A DNA stretch of 16,512 bases from DAISJM01 sp036821485 (GCA_036821485.1 DAISJM010000059.1:1-16512); one strand, 5' to 3'; counted from the stretch's first letter, positions 1-8,361 are shown. Translations and numbers: made by a program. The notes: generated by a model not told the origin, from the sequence alone.

Positions 1-3000
1 ACAGCGGATCCTGAATCCATCCAGCTGCTTCCACAAGCAGAACCAACGACCCCTGATCAGCCAAGCGACTCACATCCTCATCCGACAACCAGATGCATCC
101 CCATTCATCCCAAGTGATCAGGCCTTTGTGTTGAAGACTTTCCGCCATGTCCACATTCACAAGGTAGTCTCCTGCATTTTCGGCAGCCAGAGTGGTCCTC
201 ACAAAGTTCAACCCATCCGCCCTGTGTTTAAGGGCAAACGACAGCTTGTTGAGATTGCTCTCCTTCAATTCATCTGGAATGCGAATGACCACGGGAAAGA
301 AATCCACCAGATCGCGCAGGCCATCAACTCTGCAATCACTGCTATCACCATGTTGCTGCCCCGGCGTATCATTCCCCGTGACCGCATCCACATCATCGTC
401 ATCGTTGATCCAGAATCGGAACGGCTCACCGCTTTCGGCACGGGCGAAGTCGTCTTCGTCCACCACCCGGTCGTGATTGAAGTCCGTCGTCATGGAAGTG
501 TCCACCACGGTGACCTTGATTCGGCGGGTGAAGCCGCCAGAACTGATTGTGAGCCACGTCCAGCCCGGCCGCACCCCTTCGATATACAGCTTCCCATCAT
601 CCCAGCCCTCGTACGGCTCATTCCGGATACACGCCCCGATCTTGGCATTCCAGATCCACCCACCCCCTCCACGATCCTTCAGCTTCTTGCGGCGGTTCTC
701 ATACACATGAATGATGTCGTCATCCCACTCCAATTGCAGCGGCATCCTCTTGGCATGCGTAATCTGGATGTAGTCCATGTCGTCATCGCCGGTCGATACA
801 TCATCGTCATCCACATCTGCGACCAGATCCCCATCATCGTCGTCGTCATTCAGACCGATGAACAGCTCTCTTCCTCCACTCTCTGAATCGACCTGCCCCG
901 CCGCCCGCACGTTGAAGACCACAGGCTTAAGGACTTCGATCCTAGGCCATCCGAATCTACCCCCATTGGTGCTGGTAAGCTGTTCCACCACCGTTATCGT
1001 GGTACCACCGGGAGGAATCAGGGCGGCGAATATGGAGAGCGATTTCTCATGATGGACCATTCTGGCGCCTTTGAGATAATATGAGCCTCGTCCATACTTC
1101 CTCTCAATCACCGTGATGAATACAGGCGTCGGCCTGCGCACATCGTAAAACACCATATCGGTCTCACGCTTGAAATCCTTCACAGGCCTTCCATCATCCA
1201 ACATCAGATCAACCGTAGGCATGACATCATAGTTCACTTCCCCGGCAGCACCTCTGTCCCAGTATGTTGAAGAGCTTCCCGGCATCCCAGACGGGTTGCT
1301 TCCAGCCTGCATAGGATCCGATCCGTAATCCTGCTCCTCTTTATTGGTGAATCCATCGTCGTCAGCGTCTTCATCGCCATCGAGGATGCCATTGGCATCG
1401 CTATCGCTGTTGGTGGGGCTTAATCCAAGCCCGAGTTCAATTCCATCCCACAAGCCATCGCCATCCGTATCCCGGTTGGAAGGATTCAATCCAGCTTCAA
1501 TCTCCTCGTTATCCCACAAGCCGTCGCCATCCGAATCAATCGTGGCAGGATTCAGCCCGCGCTGAACCTCATCGCCATCCTGCAGACCATCGCCATCCGA
1601 ATCCGGATTCAGAGGGTTGGTACCCCAAGCCTCTTCTTCTGCAATCGTCAGCCCATCTCGATCCACGTCGTCCGGATCAAACGCCGGCGCGTGACCGCTG
1701 CCGCGAGGGGTCGGAGCGTTGCTCACCGAATGCCAATCGCTGGTCCGATTGCTGTCGTAACCGTCCACCACCCGGGCGATCGAAAATCCGGGGTCCGACG
1801 CAGGTTCAGGAGGCATCGAGCAACAATTCGTGCTGAAGTTGACGTCATACGGCTGTCCATACAGCAACCCGTCAATGACTATGCCCTGGCTGTTCTTGAG
1901 GGCCACCTTGACCGCCGGCCCGCCCTCGCCATATTCCAAGCGCAGAGTCATGTTCGTCATGAGATCTGGAATCTGACCGTCGATCGTCGACAAAAAGGGA
2001 CCACCAATCAGATAGAAACTCGTCGGTCCCATGCTCGCACCCGCAGGAATCGCCAACGTAGACCGCACTTTGCCATAATGGGACACCTCGATGCTGCAAC
2101 CACCAATCCCGATCGCATCATCGCTGGGGTTGCAAAGCTCAATGAACTGGTAGTAACAGGCCGGATTCGTGGACGGCCGGTGCATCACTTCGTTGATCAC
2201 CGCGTGCGGGAGTGTGGGTATGTCGTCTGGATCCAGGGGGTCCGTGCCGTGGCGCGACTCGTATCCATCTGTCGCTCCATCGCCGTCCGTGTCGGCGCAC
2301 AACGGATCCGTGCCATGCAGATGAACTTCTTCTCCGTCACTCAGGCCGTCGTCGTCGGAATCCGAAGCGAACATGTCCGTCCCCAAATCCAATTCATCCG
2401 CGTTGCAAAGTCCGTCGGCACCATCGCGATCCACATCGCCGTCGCCACTGACGACGTCCAGTCCGCCAAGCGTCTCGTTCTCCCACGTGTCCGGCAATCC
2501 GTCTTGATCGTCATCGACGTATTCAAACGCTCCAAGATCAGCGATGCTCGTGCCCCGCCCCGGAATATCCCTCCTGAATTCTCCGACCAGATCGACGGGC
2601 GGTGCCATGTCATCCCGGCCTGCGTCGATACAGGAAGACCTGGCCCCCAGATACCACGTACCTCTAACGACACGAGGAGAGCCGGTCTGATTGAACCCGC
2701 CGGCATACTCAAGATCCTCAACGAGGCTGTGGCTGACCGATACCGATCCCGAGCCACTCACGACGCACTGCTGCCCGTTGCTCCAAACAACGCAGTTCAT
2801 CAGCGCCGGCTGGTTAGTCGTGCTCCACGTTGCGCCACCGGCACCGGCGCTATTCCCTATCAGCGTGCAGTTGCACAGTTCTCCCGACCCGCCATCGAGA
2901 CAGACGGCCCCACCAGACAAACCCCTGTTGCGCCAAAGCAGAACATTGCTCAGGTGCACTCTTCCCCCGCGCACAAACACCCCTCCACCCTGTCGGCACG

Positions 3001-3907
3001 CGCGGTTGTCCATGATACGTGTGCGCGACATCCACATCTCAGAAAGCGGGTCGACATGAACGCCTCCGCCCTCTCCCTGCTCGCCGCTCTCGCACATGGA
3101 CATATTGCTGGCGACGAGGCATTCCTCCATCACAATGGATGAACTCCGAACCCACACCCCGGCCCCATTCGGCCCCGTATTGTTCTGTATCGTGCAACGC
3201 GTCAGCGTCCCCGTGAAGGAGTCAACAATCAGACCACTCTCGCCGCAGTACTGAACGGTGACTCCATCAAGCAACCCCGTGCATCCACTCAGGCGCAGAC
3301 CCGTTGCCGCGCCCTCCACCACGACATTCGAGAACGTGAAGCCCGCGCCTGGCCCATGGAACACGATGCCTTTCCACACATCATCGCCCACGCCCGTGAA
3401 TACAACCGGGTCATCGGGAGCCCCGGCAACACGCAGAGCACCCCCGCTCACGCTCAGTCCGGAATTGCCCATGCCTCTGACGCGCACTCCATGCTCCACG
3501 GTCAGCGACACCCCGGCCCCAACGTTGATCACTCGATTGAGTACGTACGGCCCCGACATGGCGGACCAGACGGTGTCGGAAGTGATGTCAGCAGAAACAA
3601 CAACGGGCGGAGACTCTCTCACCGCGTAGAAGCCACTGGACTTGCTGGATTCCCGCGGTGACACCACGCTGCTTGTCGAACCGGTCGCTTCGCACTCGTC
3701 CACGAAGCGCCAATGCTCGTTGAGTTCCGGACTCCAGTAAACCGTGTACGGGGTTCCTGTCTCCGATTCCCATTCAACCGAGACGGAGTCCGCAGATTCC
3801 GGCGGTATGTGAAGACGAACAGTTTTTGAGAACCCCCAGGTCGCTGCCAGCGCCATGGAGCCCGCAAAAAGAAACAGGCGTATTCTCTTTTGTTGTTCGC
3901 TCGCCAC
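1..3907 (-). CDS. Giant exported surface protein: beta-helix, DxDxDGxxD repeats, lamin-tail domain (C-terminus off window)
   Basis: One frame stays open from a GTG at 3907 to the window edge (about 1302 residues), with no stop inside. Residues 1-30 look like a Sec signal peptide: basic start (QQKRIR), then hydrophobic LFLFAGSMALAATWGF. Residues ~35-95 form a beta-rich module with a YWSPELNEHW motif. Residues ~100-455 show repeated short N-x-x-V/L strands with Gly/Asn turns and end in DLGAFEYV, typical of right-handed parallel beta-helix proteins. Residues ~456-560 and ~743-873 are two blocks of thrombospondin type 3-like calcium repeats. Between them, ~566-740 matches a lamin-tail domain (INEVMHRPS, FIELCNPSDDAIGIGG). 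An Asp-rich run lies near 1019-1047, and an EF-hand-like loop (DFNHDRVVDEDD) starts at 1142. Likely secreted or outer-surface; substrate or partner unknown. The start is chosen for its GGAGG eight bases upstream. An in-frame ATG at 3952 would add 15 residues but lacks an obvious ribosome site. Confidence 0.85.
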   Translation of the reverse strand, partial: MASEQQKRIRLFLFAGSMALAATWGFSKTVRLHIPPESADSVSVEWESETGTPYTVYWSPELNEHWRFVDECEATGSTSSVVSPRESSKSSGFYAVRESPPVVVSADITSDTVWSAMSGPYVLNRVINVGAGVSLTVEHGVRVRGMGNSGLSVSGGALRVAGAPDDPVVFTGVGDDVWKGIVFHGPGAGFTFSNVVVEGAATGLRLSGCTGLLDGVTVQYCGESGLIVDSFTGTLTRCTIQNNTGPNGAGVWVRSSSIVMEECLVASNMSMCESGEQGEGGGVHVDPLSEMWMSRTRIMDNRACRQGGGVFVRGGRVHLSNVLLWRNRGLSGGAVCLDGGSGELCNCTLIGNSAGAGGATWSTTNQPALMNCVVWSNGQQCVVSGSGSVSVSHSLVEDLEYAGGFNQTGSPRVVRGTWYLGARSSCIDAGRDDMAPPVDLVGEFRRDIPGRGTSIADLGAFEYVDDDQDGLPDTWENETLGGLDVVSGDGDVDRDGADGLCNADELDLGTDMFASDSDDDGLSDGEEVHLHGTDPLCADTDGDGATDGYESRHGTDPLDPDDIPTLPHAVINEVMHRPSTNPACYYQFIELCNPSDDAIGIGGCSIEVSHYGKVRSTLAIPAGASMGPTSFYLIGGPFLSTIDGQIPDLMTNMTLRLEYGEGGPAVKVALKNSQGIVIDGLLYGQPYDVNFSTNCCSMPPEPASDPGFSIARVVDGYDSNRTSDWHSVSNAPTPRGSGHAPAFDPDDVDRDGLTIAEEEAWGTNPLNPDSDGDGLQDGDEVQRGLNPATIDSDGDGLWDNEEIEAGLNPSNRDTDGDGLWDGIELGLGLSPTNSDSDANGILDGDEDADDDGFTNKEEQDYGSDPMQAGSNPSGMPGSSSTYWDRGAAGEVNYDVMPTVDLMLDDGRPVKDFKRETDMVFYDVRRPTPVFITVIERKYGRGSYYLKGARMVHHEKSLSIFAALIPPGGTTITVVEQLTSTNGGRFGWPRIEVLKPVVFNVRAAGQVDSESGGRELFIGLNDDDDDGDLVADVDDDDVSTGDDDMDYIQITHAKRMPLQLEWDDDIIHVYENRRKKLKDRGGGGWIWNAKIGACIRNEPYEGWDDGKLYIEGVRPGWTWLTISSGGFTRRIKVTVVDTSMTTDFNHDRVVDEDDFARAESGEPFRFWINDDDDVDAVTGNDTPGQQHGDSSDCRVDGLRDLVDFFPVVIRIPDELKESNLNKLSFALKHRADGLNFVRTTLAAENAGDYLVNVDMAESLQHKGLITWDEWGCIWLSDEDVSRLADQGSLVLLVEAAGWIQDPL
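1406..1603 (-). repeat. Three tandem 66-bp units coding 22-residue calcium-binding repeats
   Basis: Inside the surface gene, three consecutive 66-base units (1603-1538, 1537-1472, 1471-1406) each encode 22 residues of the form D-[ST]-D-G-D-G-L-x-D-x-x-E-x-x-x-G-L-[NS]-P-x-x-x. A degenerate fourth unit follows (DSDANGILDG). Asp at alternating positions is the calcium-ligand pattern of thrombospondin type 3 repeats. The units differ at many third-codon positions, so this is an old protein-level repeat rather than a recent DNA duplication. Confidence 0.8.
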
Positions 3908-3939
3908 CCTGAATACCTCCCTTGAGCGAGCAAACAACG
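3891..3939 (-). promoter_or_regulatory. Hairpin with the ribosome-binding site and GTG start in its loop
   Basis: Two arms, 3926-3939 and 3891-3904, are inverted repeats. In minus-strand RNA they pair as 13 consecutive base pairs with one U-G wobble. The 21-base loop (3905-3925) contains exactly the GGAGG (3916-3920) and, as its last three bases, the GTG start (3905-3907). The 3' arm covers codons 2-6. A role in translational control of the surface gene, or as a DNA operator, is inference. Confidence 0.5.
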
Positions 3940-4051
3940 AAGCTCGACCCATGAGACCCGCGCAGACTACGGATGTAACTTCGCTCAGGCAACAGCTTTC
4001 TTGTAGGGAATTCCGGACACGCCGAAGCCGTTACCCCCTCTGCAGGCTTGC

Positions 4052-6250
4052 ATGGTGCGGGCGGGGTCAACAGAATACGGGGCAATGCAAGTTACGCCCA
4101 AAGCCGCGCCGCCGCTTGTTTCGTGGCTGGCTGGCTGGCGGTTCCACGCCAGCGTGTGGAGCGATTCCGTTTTTCCGTCTTCCGTGTTCCTCGATTTCAA
4201 GTCGTTGGATGAGCCGGGCGCGTTCTCCCTCGCCTCCGCTGATGACCCGTGGAGCTTCCACCTGGGCCTGAAACGCGATGCAGGTCCCGCAAACGCCCGT
4301 ATGCTGGCGGACGGGTTTCAACTCATCACGGAGTCCGGCGCGACGGCCATCTGTCTCGCCCAAGCCGACGGCTCCATGGTCGGCACGGTCCCCGAAGGCG
4401 CTCAACCCGTCCTGTTCTCCACCGAAAACGAGGTCCAGCAGGTCGGCCAGGCATGGTTCATCGATACCGGCACCCAACGCATCGCCCTTGCCCTGCGCCA
4501 TCTGCCCGGCTCCACGCGCTTCGCGCTGATCGTCTCAGCCGACTCGCCGGAAGACGCCCTGAGCGCCGTCGCCCAGGCCCTCGATGCATCGCCCGAAGAG
4601 CTTTTGGAATCCGAATTCCAGCGCCGGTCCGCTTTCTGGGAGGAGTGTGATGCGCCGGATAGTCTCCGGCCCGGTCTCGCCCGCTCGGTGGAGACCCTCG
4701 TCGGTCATCTGAAGCCACCTGAGGGCGCTCTGCCGTGCCGCTGGAGCTGCGCAACGCCGCGGCACCCCGGCATCTTCTGCATCAGCCAGCTCCTGGAACT
4801 CGTGGGCGCGTGGCAGACGCTCGACCCCGCCATCGCCGAGGAACTCGTCCTCAGCGCGATGGCGTGCCAACAAGCCGATGGTTCCCTGCCCTCGCTTTTT
4901 CAACCGGCCACGGGGGCGATCTCCGACGAACCCGCGTTACCCGTCGCGGCGCAGGCAGCGCTGCTTGTCTGGGAAGCACGGCGCAATCCGTCATTCCTGA
5001 AGCACATCCTGCCCGCGTTGGAGCAGTATCTCTCGTGGTCCCTTGCGCACTTCCGCGATGCAGCGACAGGCCTTCATCGCTGGACGAGCGAGCGCGAGGC
5101 GCTCATCCCGGAGGTCTACGATCCTGCGCTCACCACCGCCGACCTTTCCGCCCTGCTCCTCTGCGAACTCGACGCGTACTTCGCCTTGGCGGCCCACCTT
5201 GAAAGTCCGCTGGCCGCTCCGCGCCAAGCCGAGCTTCGCGTGGAACGGGAACGTATCGCCGCCAACGTGGAGGACGTACTCTGGGATGCCGGCGCGGGCA
5301 GTTTCTGCGACAGATATGCCAACGGCTCCCGCGTGGAGCGCGCGTCTCTCTCGGCCATGATGCCGCTCATCTGGGGCGACCTCAACGCGAGGTTCAAGGA
5401 GCGCCTCATCGCCCAGCTCAATGATCCCGCCCAGTTCAGAGAACCGGGCGGCTGGCGTTTGTGGATCATGTGGGAAGGCGACGACGAGCCGCCTCCCTTC
5501 AGCGCGGTCCATCACTCACTGCTCCTCCCCGCACTGCAGAGGAATGCCCCACGAGAGACATTCCAAGAATGTGCTCTTGCCATAGCCCGCAAGTTGCTCT
5601 GCGGGCCGGGCGAAACATCCTCCCTCGGCGACACGACCCACCATCCCGAATCCCGCTCTTCCCCCGTACGCATGGCTTCTCTTGCGATGCTTGCTGTCGA
5701 GGCGGTGGAGGAACACACCGGGCCTGTACCCGCCTCGGAGAGCGTGCGACGGATGGACCGGCATCGTGTGCTGATCGTCTCCGTGTGTGTGGGCTTCGTG
5801 GGCCTTTTCGTTACCATCGTCGGCGCCGTGATGACTCACAGATCGCAGCGGGAGGCCGAAGCGGATGCGCTCGTGGTTCTGGCCCACCAGCACTACAGCC
5901 AGAAGAACTATCCCGCGGCCATCGCGATCTATGAAAACATCCTCAGTACGTACCGGGATCGCAACATGGTGGAGCTCAAGATGGCGAATGCTTTCTACCA
6001 TGAGCAGGATTATGCCAACGCCGAGAAGCACTACCGGAACATCGTCCAAACGTCATCCAACGCGCCCAAGGCACTGATGAATCTCGGCCTGACGCTATAC
6101 CAACAGGGACGGAAGCCGGAAGCCGCGCGGTGCTACGAGGAAGTGGTGCGCCGGTTCGCGGAGTTCTACCCCGCCACAGCCCAGCGGGCAGAGACCGCCC
6201 TCGGAATCATCCGTCGCGAGACTGCCGTTGGCCCTTCGGCCGCTCCTTGA
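4052..6250 (+). CDS. Six-hairpin glycosidase-like domain fused to a membrane helix and TPR tail
   Basis: A 732-residue protein in three parts. Residues ~1-190 are beta-rich. Residues ~190-560 are mostly helical and resemble the (alpha/alpha)6 barrel of GH63, trehalase and debranching-type enzymes: a QADGSLPS loop, paired long helices around FLKHILPALEQYLSWSLAHF, and LWDAGAGSFCDRYANG followed by RASLSAMMPLIWG. Residues ~572-594 are one transmembrane helix (VLIVSVCVGFVGLFVTIVGAVM) with more Arg on its N-terminal side. Residues ~600-720 carry about three tetratricopeptide repeats. There is no N-terminal signal peptide, so the barrel is predicted cytoplasmic and the TPRs periplasmic. The acidic GxDNSP-like segment where GH63 relatives place a catalytic acid is not evident, so activity is doubtful. 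The start is uncertain: ATG 4052 or ATG 4085, both with weak ribosome sites. It could simply be a TPR-anchored scaffold. The hydrolase assignment is moderate; TM and TPR are clear. Confidence 0.75.
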   Translation: MVRAGSTEYGAMQVTPKAAPPLVSWLAGWRFHASVWSDSVFPSSVFLDFKSLDEPGAFSLASADDPWSFHLGLKRDAGPANARMLADGFQLITESGATAICLAQADGSMVGTVPEGAQPVLFSTENEVQQVGQAWFIDTGTQRIALALRHLPGSTRFALIVSADSPEDALSAVAQALDASPEELLESEFQRRSAFWEECDAPDSLRPGLARSVETLVGHLKPPEGALPCRWSCATPRHPGIFCISQLLELVGAWQTLDPAIAEELVLSAMACQQADGSLPSLFQPATGAISDEPALPVAAQAALLVWEARRNPSFLKHILPALEQYLSWSLAHFRDAATGLHRWTSEREALIPEVYDPALTTADLSALLLCELDAYFALAAHLESPLAAPRQAELRVERERIAANVEDVLWDAGAGSFCDRYANGSRVERASLSAMMPLIWGDLNARFKERLIAQLNDPAQFREPGGWRLWIMWEGDDEPPPFSAVHHSLLLPALQRNAPRETFQECALAIARKLLCGPGETSSLGDTTHHPESRSSPVRMASLAMLAVEAVEEHTGPVPASESVRRMDRHRVLIVSVCVGFVGLFVTIVGAVMTHRSQREAEADALVVLAHQHYSQKNYPAAIAIYENILSTYRDRNMVELKMANAFYHEQDYANAEKHYRNIVQTSSNAPKALMNLGLTLYQQGRKPEAARCYEEVVRRFAEFYPATAQRAETALGIIRRETAVGPSAAP

Positions 6251-6280
6251 TGCACCTTCGACGCCACGCGCACAAAGAAA

Positions 6281-6351
6281 GTGGAAGGGCGTGTGCGCCA
6301 AGGAGGTCGGGGTGAGGAACCCCATGGGTAAACGCACTTTCGCCCTTCCAC
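6281..6351. repeat. 71-base interrupted palindrome / structured intergenic element
   Basis: GTGGAAGGGCG (6281-6291) and CGCCCTTCCAC (6341-6351) are perfect 11-bp inverted repeats. Inside them GTGCG (6293-6297) pairs with CGCAC (6333-6337), and an apical GGGGT/ACCCC hairpin (6309-6313/6319-6323) has a five-base loop. It lies 31 bases after the TPR-fusion stop. No T-tract follows, so it is not a standard intrinsic terminator. It may be a processing or stability structure at the 3' end of the upstream transcript, a dispersed palindromic repeat, or a small structured RNA. Confidence 0.55.
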
Positions 6352-6425
6352 CGTCAACATACTTCGACACCACCGTTTTGCAAATGTTCAGGCCTATTTT
6401 TTCATGCCGATTTTGGCCGGATTCG

Positions 6426-6454
6426 TTGACGATGAACCCCTTTTTGAGTAATCT
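6426..6454 (+). promoter_or_regulatory. Sigma70-type promoter of the lipoprotein-pepA-purC-xerD-rnc run
   Basis: TTGACG (6426-6431) and TAATCT (6449-6454) are separated by exactly 17 bases, with a T-rich stretch just upstream (around 6397-6415). Transcription would begin near 6461, giving a leader of about 30 bases before the ATG at 6493. It is the best promoter match in the window and fits the start of five co-directional genes. Confidence 0.7.
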
Positions 6455-6492
6455 GCCCGGAACTTCAAGGCCACTATCGAGGGTGCTTATCT

Positions 6493-6831
6493 ATGAGATT
6501 CGTTAATCGGATGGGGCTTCTCCTATTGCTGGTTCTGGCTTGTGCCATGATGACCGGGTGCTTTCGCCCAAACATCATCAAGATGGAGGCTCAGGTTCCC
6601 CAGATGAAGACGATGGAATGCAGCAAGATCATCCAGGATGCTCTCGGCCGCATTGATGGCATCGTCTCGGCCGATCCCGATATCGCAAACCATACGATGA
6701 CCATTCGCTTCGACAGCCGGAAGATCAACATCAAGAATGTTGAGTTCCTCATCGCCGGTCTCGGATTCGATGTGAACAATGAGGCCGGAAAACCGGAAGC
6801 CAAGGCCGCTCTTCCCGTGGATTGCCGCTGA
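6493..6831 (+). CDS. Small lipoprotein with degenerate heavy-metal-associated (HMA-like) domain
   Basis: 112 residues. The N-terminus is a lipoprotein signal (basic MRFVNR, Leu-rich core, MTGC lipobox with Cys23 as the lipidated residue). Residues ~33-96 follow the ferredoxin-like HMA pattern: a strand, then MKTMECSKIIQDAL, a DGIVSADPDI turn, a TMTIRFD strand, a helix and GLGFDV. HMA metal sites usually read M-x-C-x-x-C; here only the first Cys (Cys43) remains and the second position is Ile46, so classical two-thiol copper binding is unlikely. A further Cys lies at 111. GAGGG lies nine bases before the ATG. It is the first gene of the run, with pepA starting nine bases after its stop. Either a divergent metal-binding lipoprotein or an HMA fold reused for something else. 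Confidence 0.75.
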   Translation: MRFVNRMGLLLLLVLACAMMTGCFRPNIIKMEAQVPQMKTMECSKIIQDALGRIDGIVSADPDIANHTMTIRFDSRKINIKNVEFLIAGLGFDVNNEAGKPEAKAALPVDCR

Positions 6832-6840
6832 CCGCACACC

Positions 6841-8361
6841 ATGAAGATCAGTACAGCCCAGGGATTCCCCACAAGTCCGAAACCTGACGGGTGGATCGTC
6901 TTCGTCTACGAGGGCGAACCCTTGGGTATCTCTCATTCCGGCGCGACGCCCGGCACGCAGCTCAAGCCGATGCTGAAGACGTGGATGAAGAGCACCGGCT
7001 TTAAGGGCAAGCGGGGAGAAGCAAACTCGTTTCCGTCCTGGGACACCATTCCCGCCCGATTCGTGATCGTGGCCGGGCTCGGGTCCCGCAAGGAATTTCA
7101 CGGCGGCCGCATTCTGAAGGCTGCCAGCGCCGCAGGCCGAACAGCTCGCCGGCTCAAACTCAATAGCGTCGCCTGCAGCCTCCCCTCGGGGGCCGACAAG
7201 CTCTCCGTCTCTGCCGAACATTTCGCCCGGCAGGCCGTTCTCGGCTTCAGCCAGGGCTGCTATGAATTCGACCGGTTCATCTCCCGGCAGGGAGCGCACC
7301 GCGGCCCCTCGTCCCTGACACTTCTCACGGACACACGGCCTCCCGCCACACTCAAGAAGGCGGTCGCAAGCTCCGGCCTGCTTCAGGGAATACTGACAGA
7401 GGTCCGCGACGTGGCCAATCTGCCTGCCAACGAAGCACCACCCGCAACGATTGCCCAGCATGCACGCGCGCTGGCCCGCCGTCACGGCATAAGCTGTACC
7501 GTACTCGACAAGAAAGCCCTGGCGAAAAAGAAATGCAATGCACTCCTGGCCGTGGCATGCGGAAGCCGTCAGGACGCCCGGCTTATCGTTTTGAAATATG
7601 CCGGCACACAGAAGAATCTGAAGCCGCTGATCCTTGTCGGCAAGACCATCACGTTCGACACGGGCGGCATCTCGATCAAGCCCGCCAAGGGCATGGAATG
7701 GATGAAGTACGACAAGTCGGGCGGCATGGCCGTGCTCGCCGCCGTCCTCATGGCCGCCCGCATGAAGGTGCGTCACCCGGTCATTGCCATACTCGCGGCG
7801 GCAGAGAACATGCCGGGCGGCAATGCCACGCGCCCTGGCGACATTGTCCGCGCGGCGTCCGGCAAGACCATTGAGATTCTCAATACCGATGCCGAGGGGC
7901 GCCTCGTTCTTGCAGACGCCCTCACCCTCGCCGGCGAGTTTCATCCCGAGGCCATGGTGGATCTCGCCACACTTACAGGCGCATGCGTTGTCGCTCTCGG
8001 CCATGTCCTCGCTGCGGTCATGGGTACGGACGAAAAGCTCATCGATGAACTTCGTGCCGCAGGCGAGATGAGCGGCGAACGACTCTGGCCCCTGCCCCTG
8101 CTCACGGACTATGACGATGACCTCCACACGCCCTTCGCCGATCTGAAGAACATCGGCAACAACGGCGCCGGGACCATCATCGGTGGCGCCTTTTTGAAGA
8201 ATTTTGTGCCACGGAATACACCGTGGGCGCACATCGACATTGCCGGCACGGCGTACGAAGAACACGACAGGTCCCACGCCCAGGCCGGGGCCACACTGTT
8301 CGGGGCCACACTGTTACTGGACTGGATATCGTCAAGGGAAACAACGACGGCTAAACGATAG
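6841..8361 (+). CDS. pepA: Leucyl aminopeptidase, M17 family
   Basis: 506 residues, normal length for cytosolic M17 aminopeptidases, which release N-terminal residues from peptides with two divalent metals. The C-terminal catalytic domain is complete: metal ligands are Lys268 and Asp273 (GKTITFDTGG), Asp291 (MKYDKSGG), Asp350 and Glu352 (NTDAEGRL). Catalytic Lys280 (ISIKP) and Arg354 are present. The N-terminal half (1-170) is poorly conserved, as is usual for this family. Two departures from the common sequence flank the metal site: Thr269 replaces the usual Gly after Lys268, and KSGGM replaces the usual MCGAA/MGGAA. It lies nine bases after the lipoprotein stop with no strong ribosome site, suggesting coupled translation. 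The purC ribosome site overlaps its stop codon. Confidence 0.93.
   Translation: MKISTAQGFPTSPKPDGWIVFVYEGEPLGISHSGATPGTQLKPMLKTWMKSTGFKGKRGEANSFPSWDTIPARFVIVAGLGSRKEFHGGRILKAASAAGRTARRLKLNSVACSLPSGADKLSVSAEHFARQAVLGFSQGCYEFDRFISRQGAHRGPSSLTLLTDTRPPATLKKAVASSGLLQGILTEVRDVANLPANEAPPATIAQHARALARRHGISCTVLDKKALAKKKCNALLAVACGSRQDARLIVLKYAGTQKNLKPLILVGKTITFDTGGISIKPAKGMEWMKYDKSGGMAVLAAVLMAARMKVRHPVIAILAAAENMPGGNATRPGDIVRAASGKTIEILNTDAEGRLVLADALTLAGEFHPEAMVDLATLTGACVVALGHVLAAVMGTDEKLIDELRAAGEMSGERLWPLPLLTDYDDDLHTPFADLKNIGNNGAGTIIGGAFLKNFVPRNTPWAHIDIAGTAYEEHDRSHAQAGATLFGATLLLDWISSRETTTAKR

Noticed and set aside
1406..1603. A repeat array that could suggest a CRISPR
   Set aside because: The units are contiguous, in frame, diverged at third positions and code calcium-binding repeats; there are no spacers or cas genes.
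1691..3142. A 483-residue open frame on the plus strand
   Set aside because: It is antisense to the beta-helix/lamin-tail region of the surface gene, is rich in Arg/His/Pro without domain pattern, and the minus frame gives clear domains.
6228..6506. A 92-residue plus-strand frame between the TPR fusion and the lipoprotein
   Set aside because: It spans the palindrome and the promoter, overlaps both neighbours, and has no protein pattern.
6523..8277. A 584-residue open frame on the minus strand
   Set aside because: It lies opposite the lipoprotein and pepA, whose motifs are unmistakable; its own sequence matches nothing recognised. It is a by-product of high GC content.
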